This document shows, piece after piece, positions 31,573 to 40,360 of a stretch of DNA of 64,000 nucleotides (the stretch's first letter is position 1; each line of letters opens with the position of its first letter). This DNA is from Eisenbergiella sp963559585 (GTDB lineage Bacteria; Bacillota; Clostridia; Lachnospirales; Lachnospiraceae): assembly GCA_963559585.1 (NCBI GenBank), contig CAUWLJ010000001.1, positions 1-64,000 on the forward strand. Direction: 5' to 3'. A model generated the notes under the pieces. That model ran no database searches. It was given only the letters and a program-made list of their open reading frames with translations, and had not been told where the DNA came from. The translations under genes were made by a program, and so were the position numbers.

Positions 31573-31601
31573 TTGAAAAAGTATCAATAACATGTTACGA
31601 T
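31573..31601 (+). promoter_or_regulatory. Promoter of metF
   Basis: TTGAAA (31573-31578), a 17-base spacer and TACGAT (31596-31601) lie about 49 bases before the metF start. No SAM riboswitch or T-box is seen in the short leader. Confidence 0.6.
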
Positions 31602-31649
31602 ACGATTCGACGTGAGTCAAACAGAAGTTAACATATGAGGAGATCACTT

Positions 31650-32507
31650 ATGATAAAAGAATTGTTCCAGACCAAATCCCCCCTTCTTTCCTTTGAGGTA
31701 TTCCCTCCCAAAAAGGAGGAGGATTTTGACAATGCCTTTTCCGTGCTGGATTCCCTTTCCGGCCTTCATCCCGATTTCATCAGCGTAACCTACGGAGCCG
31801 GGGGCAGCAAGTCCAAAAAAACGGCGGAAATCGCCTCCTATATTCAGAATCAGCTTCACATCCATGCCCTGGCCCATATGACCTGTGTGGGCTCCGGCCA
31901 GGAGGACATCGATGCGGTGGTCAGCCGGCTTCAGGATGAGGGGATCCGCCACGTACTGGCCCTGCGCGGCGACCGTCCGGCCTGGATGGAAGATGAGCAG
32001 TATGAAGGCCGGGCCTTTTCCCACGCCAGCGACCTGACCCGCTATCTGAAGGAGACTGCCGGTCTGCAGGTGGCCGGGGCCTGTTATCCCGAAAAGCATT
32101 TTGAGGCGGACAGCCTTTCCGATGATCTCCTTCATCTCAGGGAAAAATGTGAGGCAGGGGCGGATTTTCTCATCACCCAGCTTTTCTTCGACAATGCCAG
32201 CTTCTATCGTTTCCGTGAGGAGAGCGGTAAGGCGGGGATCCATGTTCCCATCTGTGCGGGTATCATGCCCATCACCTCGGCAAAGCAGCTTGGAACCACC
32301 GTATCCCTTTCCGGCTCCAGTGTCCCCAAAAAGCTGGCCGATCTGATCGCCGCCTATGCGGATAACCCGGAGGACATGCGCAGGGCAGGCATTGAGTATG
32401 CCATCGATCAGATCCTGGATCTGAAGGCACACGGGGTGGACGGCATCCATATCTATACCATGAACAAGCCAAAGGCAGCCGCGCAGATCACGGAGGCCAT
32501 CCGCTGA
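31650..32507 (+). CDS. metF: Methylenetetrahydrofolate reductase
   Basis: Flavoenzyme that reduces 5,10-methylene-THF to 5-methyl-THF for methionine synthesis or acetogenic carbon flow; 285 aa. Start at the ATG at 31650 (MIKELFQTK), seven bases after GAGGAG; an ATG five codons earlier has no site. Barrel motifs: LLSFEVFPPKKEEDF with the catalytic glutamate, DFISVTYGAGGS, HMTCVG, VLALRGD, ADFLITQLFFDN and CAGIMPI. It is a single gene convergent with the GGDEF gene ending six bases away. Confidence 0.95.
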   Translation: MIKELFQTKSPLLSFEVFPPKKEEDFDNAFSVLDSLSGLHPDFISVTYGAGGSKSKKTAEIASYIQNQLHIHALAHMTCVGSGQEDIDAVVSRLQDEGIRHVLALRGDRPAWMEDEQYEGRAFSHASDLTRYLKETAGLQVAGACYPEKHFEADSLSDDLLHLREKCEAGADFLITQLFFDNASFYRFREESGKAGIHVPICAGIMPITSAKQLGTTVSLSGSSVPKKLADLIAAYADNPEDMRRAGIEYAIDQILDLKAHGVDGIHIYTMNKPKAAAQITEAIR

Positions 32508-32513
32508 TTTCCC

Positions 32514-34052
32514 CTACCATCCTCCCTTTTTCCCGGCCGTGCGAAGCTTTCGCTTCTTTTTTTCCTGATACATATTTTCATCTGCCATGTGCATCAGCAT
32601 ATGGTAGTCCTGCCCGTCCATGGGGTAGAAGGCATAGCCCAGAGAAAACTCGATGCTCCCCTTCCGATCCGTCCCTCCCTCTCCGGAAGCCTCCCCCCTC
32701 CTTCTCATAATCCGGTAAAGCACCTCCTCTGCCTGCTGCCGGGAAGGATAGCCGTACAGAAAGACAGCGAACTCGTCTCCGCCCAGCCGGGCGCAGACGG
32801 CGTTTTCGCCTGCCGTATCCCCCAGTGCCGCCCCGATCCCGATCAGGTAATCGTCCCCAATATGATGGCCGTATATGTCATTGGTCTTTTTCAGGCCATC
32901 CGCATCCAGCATAATCATCATTCCATATCCAAGCTTCTCCCTTTCCAGAAACAGGGCATCCATTCTTTCGCTGAAGCCTCTGCGGTTATACAGTCCCGTG
33001 AGCGCGTCCCGGCTGCTCTGCTCCCTGAGCATATGGATTTCTCCCCACCACAGGGAAACATCGGTGACATAATAGGTCACACTCTGCTCGTCGCTGTTTT
33101 TCTCTATACGCAGATGGACAATCGTATCGTTTTTTGGATAGGCGCAGATCTGCTCCTCCTCATCCACCATCTCCCTTTCCGCCAGCTCCAGCCGTTCCAG
33201 CGCCAGCCCGGCCAGGCTGTCCGGAGACATATTTTCATAATCCTCTATTCCGAGGATCTCCAGCAGACGTTCATTCATAAAGGTTTTCTTATAGAACAGA
33301 TTGTTTTCAAAGATTCCCACGGGAAGCTTTCCCTTGTCGATCACGTTAGACAGCTTGTCCCAGTTGAGCTGAATGCTTTTCAAAAGCTGATTGATGTAGA
33401 AAATCAGCTCGTCAAACTCAGTGATTCCCGTTTTCAGAGCAATCATCTCCAGGCTTCCGTCCTTCATCTTTCTCAGTTCTCCCACAATCCGCTCCAGGTT
33501 GTGGGACAGCCTTCTGTTCACATACCACACAATAACGCCGATGACGATGGCGGCCGCAAACACGATATAAGCCAGGACGAGCACGGTGGAAAATGCCGTC
33601 TCCTGCATGGGATAGCGGGACAGATAGGTGCGGATCAGCACATAACTGCCGTATTCCTGAGTATAGACACAGTACCTCTTTCCCTGATAATGATAATGCA
33701 GGGTTCCTGAAAGAGAAGCGGTCTCCTCCGCCTCCCCTTCCCTCCAGTATTTTCCGACCAGGCTGTCCGCAGTGGACGCAATGATCTGGCCCGAGGCCTT
33801 GTTGTATACATGAAGATAGCCGCGCATATCATGAGGAATCGCTGCGATCTCCCGAATCAGGCTTTTTTCTTCTCCATTTCTCTCGATCATCTGCTCCAGC
33901 TGGGCAAATACCTGACGGGAGCTTTCCTCCTGGCTCCTGTGCTTCAGATTCAGCTGAAGCCAGATATTCACCGGAAGGATCAAAAGGGTAAGGATCAGCA
34001 GCATCATTCGGGTCAGTCTCGGAAGTGTCTTTCTGATACTGCTATTTCTCAT
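32514..34052 (-). CDS. Membrane diguanylate cyclase (GGDEF domain)
   Basis: Predicted c-di-GMP synthase, 512 aa. Start at the ATG at 34052, six bases after GGAGGG; it lies within the last codons of the upstream EAL gene. A membrane helix (about 16-37), an extracytoplasmic sensor region, a second helix (about 145-167, VLAYIVFAAAIVIGVIVWYV), a HAMP-like linker, a PAS-like segment (about 230-320) and a GGDEF domain (about 350-505) follow in order. The active site reads RLGGDEFAVFL (about residue 424), with the conserved DADGLKKTNDIYGHHIGDD before it, so activity is likely. Translational coupling to the EAL gene suggests paired synthesis and breakdown of c-di-GMP. Confidence 0.93.
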   Translation of the reverse strand: MRNSSIRKTLPRLTRMMLLILTLLILPVNIWLQLNLKHRSQEESSRQVFAQLEQMIERNGEEKSLIREIAAIPHDMRGYLHVYNKASGQIIASTADSLVGKYWREGEAEETASLSGTLHYHYQGKRYCVYTQEYGSYVLIRTYLSRYPMQETAFSTVLVLAYIVFAAAIVIGVIVWYVNRRLSHNLERIVGELRKMKDGSLEMIALKTGITEFDELIFYINQLLKSIQLNWDKLSNVIDKGKLPVGIFENNLFYKKTFMNERLLEILGIEDYENMSPDSLAGLALERLELAEREMVDEEEQICAYPKNDTIVHLRIEKNSDEQSVTYYVTDVSLWWGEIHMLREQSSRDALTGLYNRRGFSERMDALFLEREKLGYGMMIMLDADGLKKTNDIYGHHIGDDYLIGIGAALGDTAGENAVCARLGGDEFAVFLYGYPSRQQAEEVLYRIMRRRGEASGEGGTDRKGSIEFSLGYAFYPMDGQDYHMLMHMADENMYQEKKKRKLRTAGKKGGW

Positions 34053-36180
34053 GCTCATCCCTCCATACTTCAAATTCCTCCACCGGAATGGGTCTGGAAT
34101 AGACGTAGCCCTGTATCCTGTCACAGCGCATCTCACGCAGAGCCTCTACCTGCTCCTCTTCCTCTATTCCCTCCGCCACCACACACATATCCAGGCTGTG
34201 GGCCAGCCGGATCACATTGGCCACCACCTTCCTGGATCTTTTGCTTTCATTCAGGAAAAAGCTTCTGTCCAGTTTTATGGTGTCCACCTCAAACTCCTTG
34301 AGCATGGTCAGGGAGGAGTATGCAAAGCCAAAATCATCCAGCGCCACCTTCAGCCCGCAGGAGCGGAAGCCGTTCAGAATCTCCTTCACAAATCCGACCT
34401 GGCTGGTATCGATCAGAATGGTCTCTGTCAGCTCCAGCTCAATCATCCCGTCCGGGATCCGGTATTTTTCCTTGATCTGCCCATATTTTTTCCAGATCTG
34501 CGTTCCCCCGTTTTTCAGATGGAAGCGGGAAATGTTGACGGAGATCTCCGTCACACTCTTTCCCCTTCTGATCCACTCTGCACTCAGACGGCAGACCTCC
34601 TCAAACACATACAGATCCAGCTCCCCGATTTTACCGTTTCTCTCAAGAAGCGGGATGAACTGATCCGGGCCGATCACCCCTCTCTGCGGATGCAGCCAGC
34701 GCACCAGCGCCTCCGCCTGGCAGGGCTCCTGCCGCCTGGACGCCACCTTTGGCTGAAGGCAGATAAAGAAATCCCTGTTTTGGATGGAGGCATCAAAGCT
34801 TTCCTCCAGCTCCTTTTCCAGGGAAAGCTTTGATGCAATACCCTCGTCATAAAAGGCGCAGACATTCCCTCCCGCCTTCTGCTTTCCCACAAAAATGGCG
34901 CTGCTGATGGCCTTTGAGGGATTTCCGGCCACCGCAATTCTGCACACTCCGATTGCAAATTCAATGGTATCCAGATACCTTCTGCGGATCACCTCATTGA
35001 TCCTTTCCGTGGCAGACCTGATTCTGAGCGTGATGGCTTCGTCCGTCTTTTCCTTCAGAAGCAGGACAAAATGATCCATGCCGCTGCGGCATACCGCCTC
35101 CCCTTCTCCCATATCCTCCGAAAAGGTATGGTAGATAATCTGAAGGATCCGGTTCCCCTCCTCCTCTCCCCAGTAGCTGTTAATCCGCCGGAAATCGCTC
35201 ACATTCAGGCAGGCAACGCTGTAGCCGGCCTGGTTCCTTCTGTTCACGTACTCACCGCACAACTTCAGGAAGCCGTCCCTGTTGCAGCCGCCCGTCAGAG
35301 AATCCGTCAAAAGCATCTGCTCCTTCCTCGCAGCCGCCCGCACAATCAGAAACAGGGAGGCTCCAAATACGGCCAGAGCCGTAAGAATCAGTAAAAAGTA
35401 GATGTCTGCATATTTTCCCGCCCGTCTGGTGAGAAAATCGAAAGGTATCACCGTAATCTGTAGCCACTTTGTTCCCTCCACCGGATCCGCAGCCACAAAA
35501 TTCCCTCCGATGTTCACATGCCTTTCTTCCCCCGGCCCGGGAAGCTGTGCCAGAAGCGTCCTGATCTGTTCGTCCGGCATCAGAATGTCCGCCCCTTTTT
35601 CCAGCATCATCCACTCGTCCGTTCCGGTATCCAGAAGAATACTGATCTCGTTTTTCTGATGATCCGCCCGTTTTACCAGATCCTGAATATCCTGGTACTC
35701 CTGTATGCCCACCACAGCCGTCCGGCTTCCCTCCTCTGAGGCATACGGCGCAGAGAAAAGAATATTCTGATCCTTCACATAGGAAACCAGCGGCTTTTCC
35801 CAGATTTCCCCTTCCTCCTGCAGCCATCGTTCCAGCGATGAGGTGTTGCCGAAAGCCATCTTCACCCCGCCAGTCTCCGAAACCACCGCAATTCCCTCCA
35901 GCTCCATGGCCGCCGCTTTTCTGGACAACAGATCCTGGGTCAGCAGAAAGCCCGGCATCCGCCCCAGAGTGTCCGCCAGATCCGTGACAAATTCCCGCCC
36001 TGCCCGGATCCGGAAGGAAATATGATCCGCCAGCTGACGGTTGTTGTCCGCCACATACTGGGCCACCGTCTGATTCAGCCCTCTTTGCAGAGAAAAAGTA
36101 TTCCAGCACAGGCCGCCCAGAATCAGGGCGGTCATAATGATAAGAACGGCTGTAAGGAGCTTTCCTGTTTGCTTCTTCAT
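34042..36180 (-). CDS. Membrane c-di-GMP phosphodiesterase (EAL) with degenerate GGDEF
   Basis: 712 aa from the ATG at 36180 (MKKQTGKLLTAV). A first membrane helix (about 8-26), a large extracellular sensor of about 240 residues, a second helix (about 272-292), a degenerate GGDEF domain (about 305-450) and an EAL domain (about 455-705). The GGDEF site is replaced by SGMDHF, so cyclase activity is improbable. The EAL domain keeps the key residues: AEALVRW, ELELTET, LDDFGFAYSSL, KLDRSFF, AEGIEEEEQ and QGYVYSRP. It should therefore hydrolyse c-di-GMP. Its last 11 bases overlap the next gene, a GGDEF cyclase. Confidence 0.93.
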   Translation of the reverse strand: MKKQTGKLLTAVLIIMTALILGGLCWNTFSLQRGLNQTVAQYVADNNRQLADHISFRIRAGREFVTDLADTLGRMPGFLLTQDLLSRKAAAMELEGIAVVSETGGVKMAFGNTSSLERWLQEEGEIWEKPLVSYVKDQNILFSAPYASEEGSRTAVVGIQEYQDIQDLVKRADHQKNEISILLDTGTDEWMMLEKGADILMPDEQIRTLLAQLPGPGEERHVNIGGNFVAADPVEGTKWLQITVIPFDFLTRRAGKYADIYFLLILTALAVFGASLFLIVRAAARKEQMLLTDSLTGGCNRDGFLKLCGEYVNRRNQAGYSVACLNVSDFRRINSYWGEEEGNRILQIIYHTFSEDMGEGEAVCRSGMDHFVLLLKEKTDEAITLRIRSATERINEVIRRRYLDTIEFAIGVCRIAVAGNPSKAISSAIFVGKQKAGGNVCAFYDEGIASKLSLEKELEESFDASIQNRDFFICLQPKVASRRQEPCQAEALVRWLHPQRGVIGPDQFIPLLERNGKIGELDLYVFEEVCRLSAEWIRRGKSVTEISVNISRFHLKNGGTQIWKKYGQIKEKYRIPDGMIELELTETILIDTSQVGFVKEILNGFRSCGLKVALDDFGFAYSSLTMLKEFEVDTIKLDRSFFLNESKRSRKVVANVIRLAHSLDMCVVAEGIEEEEQVEALREMRCDRIQGYVYSRPIPVEEFEVWRDEHEK

Positions 36181-36295
36181 GTCTCTCTCATTCTTCTTTC
36201 CTTCAGGAATAAACAAAAAGGAGCCGGAGCCTGGCCTGTCAGCCGCCTCCGGCTTTTTCCTGAGCTTTCTGTCCGTCCTCTCCCGGCCCATAAGT

Positions 36296-38539
36296 TCAGC
36301 AGAGGGTAAATTCCGCTTCCGGCACACTGCTGCTGTCAGGAGCCACCACTGCCCGGAAAAGACCGGGTTCTGATTTCCATTCCCTCTCCCTGGTACAGAA
36401 TTGCAGCATCTCCTCCGTGACCTCAAAGCTTATCTGTCTCGTCTCTCCCGGCTTCAGGAATACCTTCACCACACCCTTCAGCTCCTTCACCGGGCGCACT
36501 ACGCTTCCTGTCACATCCTGAATATAGAGCTGCACCGTCTCCACGCCGCCTCTTGCCGCAGTATTGGTGATCTGCGCGCTCACCGTCAGCGTCTCCCCGG
36601 CATGCAGCTTATCCCTGTCAAGCCGGGTAGGGCCATACTGCGCCTTATGGTAAGAAAGGCCATAGCCAAAAGGGTACAGAGGGGTGTTGGGGCAGTCCGT
36701 ATACCGGGAGAAGAAGCGGATGGGCGTCACTCCGTCGTAGGGCCGGCCCGTGGAAAAGCAGTTATAGTACAAAGGCATCTGGCCCACACTCCTGGGAAGG
36801 CTCATGGAAAGCCTGCCCTCCGGCGCGCTCACGCCAAAGAGCACATCCGCCACAGCATGGCCTCCCTCCGTTCCCGGATACCACACCAGAAGCAGGGCGT
36901 CCGCCAGCTCCTTCACCTCATCCAGCACCAGGGGGCGTCCGGCAAAGACTACCACCACCAGCTTCTGAGCCGTTTCTCTCACCCGGCGCAGAAGCTCCAG
37001 CTGATCGCCGGGCAGCCCCAGGCTGGTGCGGCTTCCGCCCTCTCCACCCAGAACCTCGTCCTCGCCCAGGGCAAGAATGGTCAGGTCAGCCTCCTCCGCG
37101 GCTCTCACAGCCTGTTCCATCTCCTCCAGACGGCGGATCATGCTCCATGCCATCTGGTTTCTGCTCTCCTGCAGCACAGGCAGATCCGTATAGTCCTCCG
37201 GAAGGAGCGCTTCACAACCCTCCAGACAGGTCAGCCGTCCGCCCACCGCCTCCGTAAGCGCATCCTTCAGCGTCACCACGCGGCTCCTGTCGCCGTGGAT
37301 GGCCCACATGCCCAGGGCATTTTGGTTGTGGGCAAAGGGGCCGATCAGGGCGATCCTGCTCTCCTGCTTCTGGGCAAAGGTGAGGGGAAGCAGCTCCTCC
37401 CGATTCTCCAGAAGCACCATGGACTTCACCGCCGCCTGCCTGGCCATGGCCAGAATTTCCTCAGAGAAAAAGACTTCCTGCTCCCTGGCCGCATCGGCCC
37501 CGCGGAAGGGATCCTCAAACAGTCCCAGCTTATTTTTCAGCCGAAGCACCCGAAGCACCGCCTCATCCAGCTGTTCCCGGGTAATCGTCCCTTCCCCAAG
37601 CAGCTCCTCCAGATGATTGGCGTAGCAGTCGGTGCACATGTCAATGTCCACACAGGCCTCCATGGCCATGCGGGCCGCCTCCTTTTTATCTGCGGCCACG
37701 CCATGGGCGATCAGCTCCGCGATAGCCGCGTAATCGGTGATCACCACGCCCTGAAAGCCCCACTCTCCCCGCAGCACATCCTTCATCAGCCATTTATTCC
37801 CGGTGGAGGGCACGCCGTCCACGGTGTTGAAGGAGGTCATCACCATCTCGCAGCCAGCCTCAACGCCTGCCCGGTAGGAGGGAAGGTAATCCTGGCGCAG
37901 CCTGCGCTCCGACATGTCCACCGTATTGTAGTCCCTGCCGCCCTCCGGCGCTCCGTAGGCTGCAAAGTGCTTCACACAGGAGGCCATGCCGCGGCCCGCC
38001 CCTTCTTCCTCCAGGCCCTGCTGAAAGCCCTCCACAAAGTTCTCCGTAAAGCGGCTGTTCAGGTAAGGATCCTCACCGGTGGATTCCAGAACCCTTCCCC
38101 ATCTGCCGTCCCGTACCAGATCCGCCATGGGGGAGAAGGTCACATGTACGCCCGCTGCTGTGCTTTCTCTGCTTACAGCTGCCGACATTCTTTTGATGAA
38201 TTCCGGCTCAAAGCTGCAGCCCAGCGCCAGAGGGATTGGGAAAACGGTGCGGAAGCCATAAATAATATCTGCCATGAACAGAAGGGGGATCTTATGCCTG
38301 CTCTGCTTCAGATAAGCCTCCTGTACGCTTCTGATCTGCTCCGCTCCCACCACGTTCAGGGTGGAACCCGCATTTCGGATCATTTCCCCGCTGATCCCCA
38401 GCTCATCACGCACGCCCAGCTCCTGCCCGTCTGCCTGCAGCGTACTGCCCGGCACCTGGATGAGCTGTCCTATTTTCTCCTGTACGCTCAGAGAAGCCAA
38501 AAGCTCCTGTAATTTTTCTTCTGTCATAGCGTCTCTCAT
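36296..38539 (-). CDS. Glycoside hydrolase family 3 (beta-glucosidase type)
   Basis: 747 aa. Start taken at the ATG at 38539 behind AAAGGGG; a second ATG four codons on is also possible. No signal peptide, so it acts in the cytoplasm on imported glycosides. The TIM-barrel domain (about 1-310) carries KHFAAYGAPEGGRDYN and the nucleophile loop GVVITDYAAI. The alpha/beta sandwich domain (about 360-600) has LGEDEVLGGEGGSRTSLGLPG. A C-terminal fibronectin-III-like domain (about 640-735) ends ETRQISFEVTEEML. The domain order is that of BglX-type enzymes. It could process sugars brought in by the ABC systems in this window, but the substrate is not readable. Confidence 0.93.
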   Translation of the reverse strand: MRDAMTEEKLQELLASLSVQEKIGQLIQVPGSTLQADGQELGVRDELGISGEMIRNAGSTLNVVGAEQIRSVQEAYLKQSRHKIPLLFMADIIYGFRTVFPIPLALGCSFEPEFIKRMSAAVSRESTAAGVHVTFSPMADLVRDGRWGRVLESTGEDPYLNSRFTENFVEGFQQGLEEEGAGRGMASCVKHFAAYGAPEGGRDYNTVDMSERRLRQDYLPSYRAGVEAGCEMVMTSFNTVDGVPSTGNKWLMKDVLRGEWGFQGVVITDYAAIAELIAHGVAADKKEAARMAMEACVDIDMCTDCYANHLEELLGEGTITREQLDEAVLRVLRLKNKLGLFEDPFRGADAAREQEVFFSEEILAMARQAAVKSMVLLENREELLPLTFAQKQESRIALIGPFAHNQNALGMWAIHGDRSRVVTLKDALTEAVGGRLTCLEGCEALLPEDYTDLPVLQESRNQMAWSMIRRLEEMEQAVRAAEEADLTILALGEDEVLGGEGGSRTSLGLPGDQLELLRRVRETAQKLVVVVFAGRPLVLDEVKELADALLLVWYPGTEGGHAVADVLFGVSAPEGRLSMSLPRSVGQMPLYYNCFSTGRPYDGVTPIRFFSRYTDCPNTPLYPFGYGLSYHKAQYGPTRLDRDKLHAGETLTVSAQITNTAARGGVETVQLYIQDVTGSVVRPVKELKGVVKVFLKPGETRQISFEVTEEMLQFCTREREWKSEPGLFRAVVAPDSSSVPEAEFTLC

Positions 38540-38580
38540 TCTCCCCTTTCTCAATCCGCTCAAAGCGATCGCAGAACGCC

Positions 38581-39597
38581 TCAGCCGTCCCAGGCGGAAT
38601 CGTCTGTGATCTCGATCTTCTTATCCCTGACCATCAGGTCGGTGAGCGCCTCTGAAGCCGCTTTTCCATAAAAAAGTACCTGGTTCACCTGTTCAATGAT
38701 AGGCAGATCCACTTCATACCTGGCAGCAAGCCCCATGGCAGCCCTGGCGGAATACACGCCCTCCACCACCATTTTCACTTCCTTCATGGCTTCCTCCATG
38801 GTATATCCTTTCCCGATCAGCACGCCTGCACGGCGGTTGCGGGAGTGGACGCTGGCACAGGTCACGATCAGATCTCCGATGCCGGACAGGCCGCTGAAGG
38901 TCTCCGCATTGCCTCCCATTTTCAGGCCAAGCCTGGAGATCTCCCGGATTCCCCTGGTGATCAGGGCAGCCTTGGTATTGTCCCCACAGCCCAGGCCGTC
39001 CGCAATCCCCGCTGCCAGAGCCACCACATTTTTCAGGGCCGCCCCCAGCTCGATGCCCAGCACATCCGGGCTGGCATATACACGGAACGTCTCGCTCATG
39101 AAAATATTCTGGATATGCTCCGCCGTCTCCTTGCTGTGGGCGCCAGCCACAATAGCGGTGGGCATTCCCTTGCCCACCTCCTCCGCGTGGGAGGGCCCGG
39201 ACAATACCGCCACATCCGCCTGCGGGATCTCCTCCTCGATCACCTGGGACAGGGTAAGAAGCGTTTTCTCCTCAATCCCCTTCGCCACGTTGACGATGAT
39301 CTGGCCGTCACACACCAGCTCCCTCATCTGATGGGCCGTGCTTCTGGTAAAAGGTGAAGGAACTGCCAGAACCAAAACTTCCTTTCCCTTCACCGCTTCT
39401 GACAAATCCGTGGTAAAAACAGTCTCCTCCGACAGAATCACGCCGGGCAGCTTCTCCTTCTGCTCATGGGTCTGTGACAGCATTCTGATCTCATCCTCCA
39501 GCGCCGACCAGACCGTTACCTGATGTCCATTATTTGCGAGCAGCCAGGTCAGCGCCGTTCCCCAGCTTCCCGCTCCGATCATTCCTATCTTTGCCAT
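38581..39597 (-). CDS. gpsA: NAD(P)-dependent glycerol-3-phosphate dehydrogenase
   Basis: Reduces dihydroxyacetone phosphate to sn-glycerol 3-phosphate, the head group for phospholipids; 338 aa. N-terminal dinucleotide loop IGAGSWGTALTWLLANNGH at residues 6-24, then VLSGPSHAEEVGKGMPTA, the catalytic-lysine region ELGAALKNVVALAAGIADGLG, and the substrate loop GLSGIGDLIVTC with NRRAGVLIGKG. It follows plsY by about 65 bases. The order der-plsY-gpsA is widely conserved in Firmicutes and links lipid initiation to ribosome assembly only by position. Confidence 0.97.
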   Translation of the reverse strand: MAKIGMIGAGSWGTALTWLLANNGHQVTVWSALEDEIRMLSQTHEQKEKLPGVILSEETVFTTDLSEAVKGKEVLVLAVPSPFTRSTAHQMRELVCDGQIIVNVAKGIEEKTLLTLSQVIEEEIPQADVAVLSGPSHAEEVGKGMPTAIVAGAHSKETAEHIQNIFMSETFRVYASPDVLGIELGAALKNVVALAAGIADGLGCGDNTKAALITRGIREISRLGLKMGGNAETFSGLSGIGDLIVTCASVHSRNRRAGVLIGKGYTMEEAMKEVKMVVEGVYSARAAMGLAARYEVDLPIIEQVNQVLFYGKAASEALTDLMVRDKKIEITDDSAWDG

Positions 39598-39662
39598 GTC
39601 TACCTCTCCTTTATCTGCCGCGTCAGCGGCAGTTCAATCAACAGGGTGAAAGCTCACAGAGT

Positions 39663-40316
39663 TTACACCTGTTCCTTATTTTTCTTCAGAAGAAAAGTCT
39701 TGCGTTCATTGCCGGAAAGCAGCCTTTTGATGTTCTCCCGATGCTTCCAGTAGGCCATTACCGTGAGAAACGCACCTATCACATACATTTCGTTCAAAAC
39801 TGCCTGGCTGGCTCCGAATACGCCAAGCTGGCCCAATACCACCAGCTCGATCATGAAGCCCGCGTACACCAGAAGAGAGCCCAGGGATACATAGTGGGTG
39901 ATCAGGAATGCGCTGAAAAAGAGCGCCACTCCCATGGGGATGAACCAGGGATGGAAGGACAGGATCAGCCCCGCCGTAGCCGCAATCCCCTTTCCTCCCC
40001 GGAAATGGAGATAAAAGGGAAAATTGTGGCCCAGGATCGCCCCTGCCGCCGCATAGAGCATATACAGGTATTTTTCTCCCGGATGGGCCGCTCCAAAGGC
40101 GAACCTGGCAATGGTTACCGCCAGGATACACTTGAGAATGTCCCCTGCCAGCACGATCAGCCCGGCCCTGGTTCCCAGCACCCTAAGGGTATTGGTGGTG
40201 CCCGCATTGCCGCTTCCGTAATCCCGGATGTCAATTCCTTTCATCTTTCCATAGAGAAAAGCGGTCTGAAACAGCCCGCACACATATCCGATCAACAGAC
40301 AGATCAAACGTATCAT
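39663..40316 (-). CDS. plsY: Acyl-phosphate:glycerol-3-phosphate acyltransferase
   Basis: Membrane enzyme that transfers the acyl group from acyl phosphate to glycerol 3-phosphate, starting phospholipid synthesis; 217 aa. Five hydrophobic segments. The three PlsY motifs are seen: GSGNAGTTNTLR after the first helix, HNFPFYLHFRGGKGIAAT in the middle loop, and the C-terminal YWKHRENIKRLLSGNERK. It lies between der and gpsA, so product of gpsA is its substrate. Confidence 0.96.
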   Translation of the reverse strand: MIRLICLLIGYVCGLFQTAFLYGKMKGIDIRDYGSGNAGTTNTLRVLGTRAGLIVLAGDILKCILAVTIARFAFGAAHPGEKYLYMLYAAAGAILGHNFPFYLHFRGGKGIAATAGLILSFHPWFIPMGVALFFSAFLITHYVSLGSLLVYAGFMIELVVLGQLGVFGASQAVLNEMYVIGAFLTVMAYWKHRENIKRLLSGNERKTFLLKKNKEQV

Positions 40317-40360
40317 TTCTTTCTCACCTTCTGCCGCCCGGGCGGCATCCTTCTCCCCTG

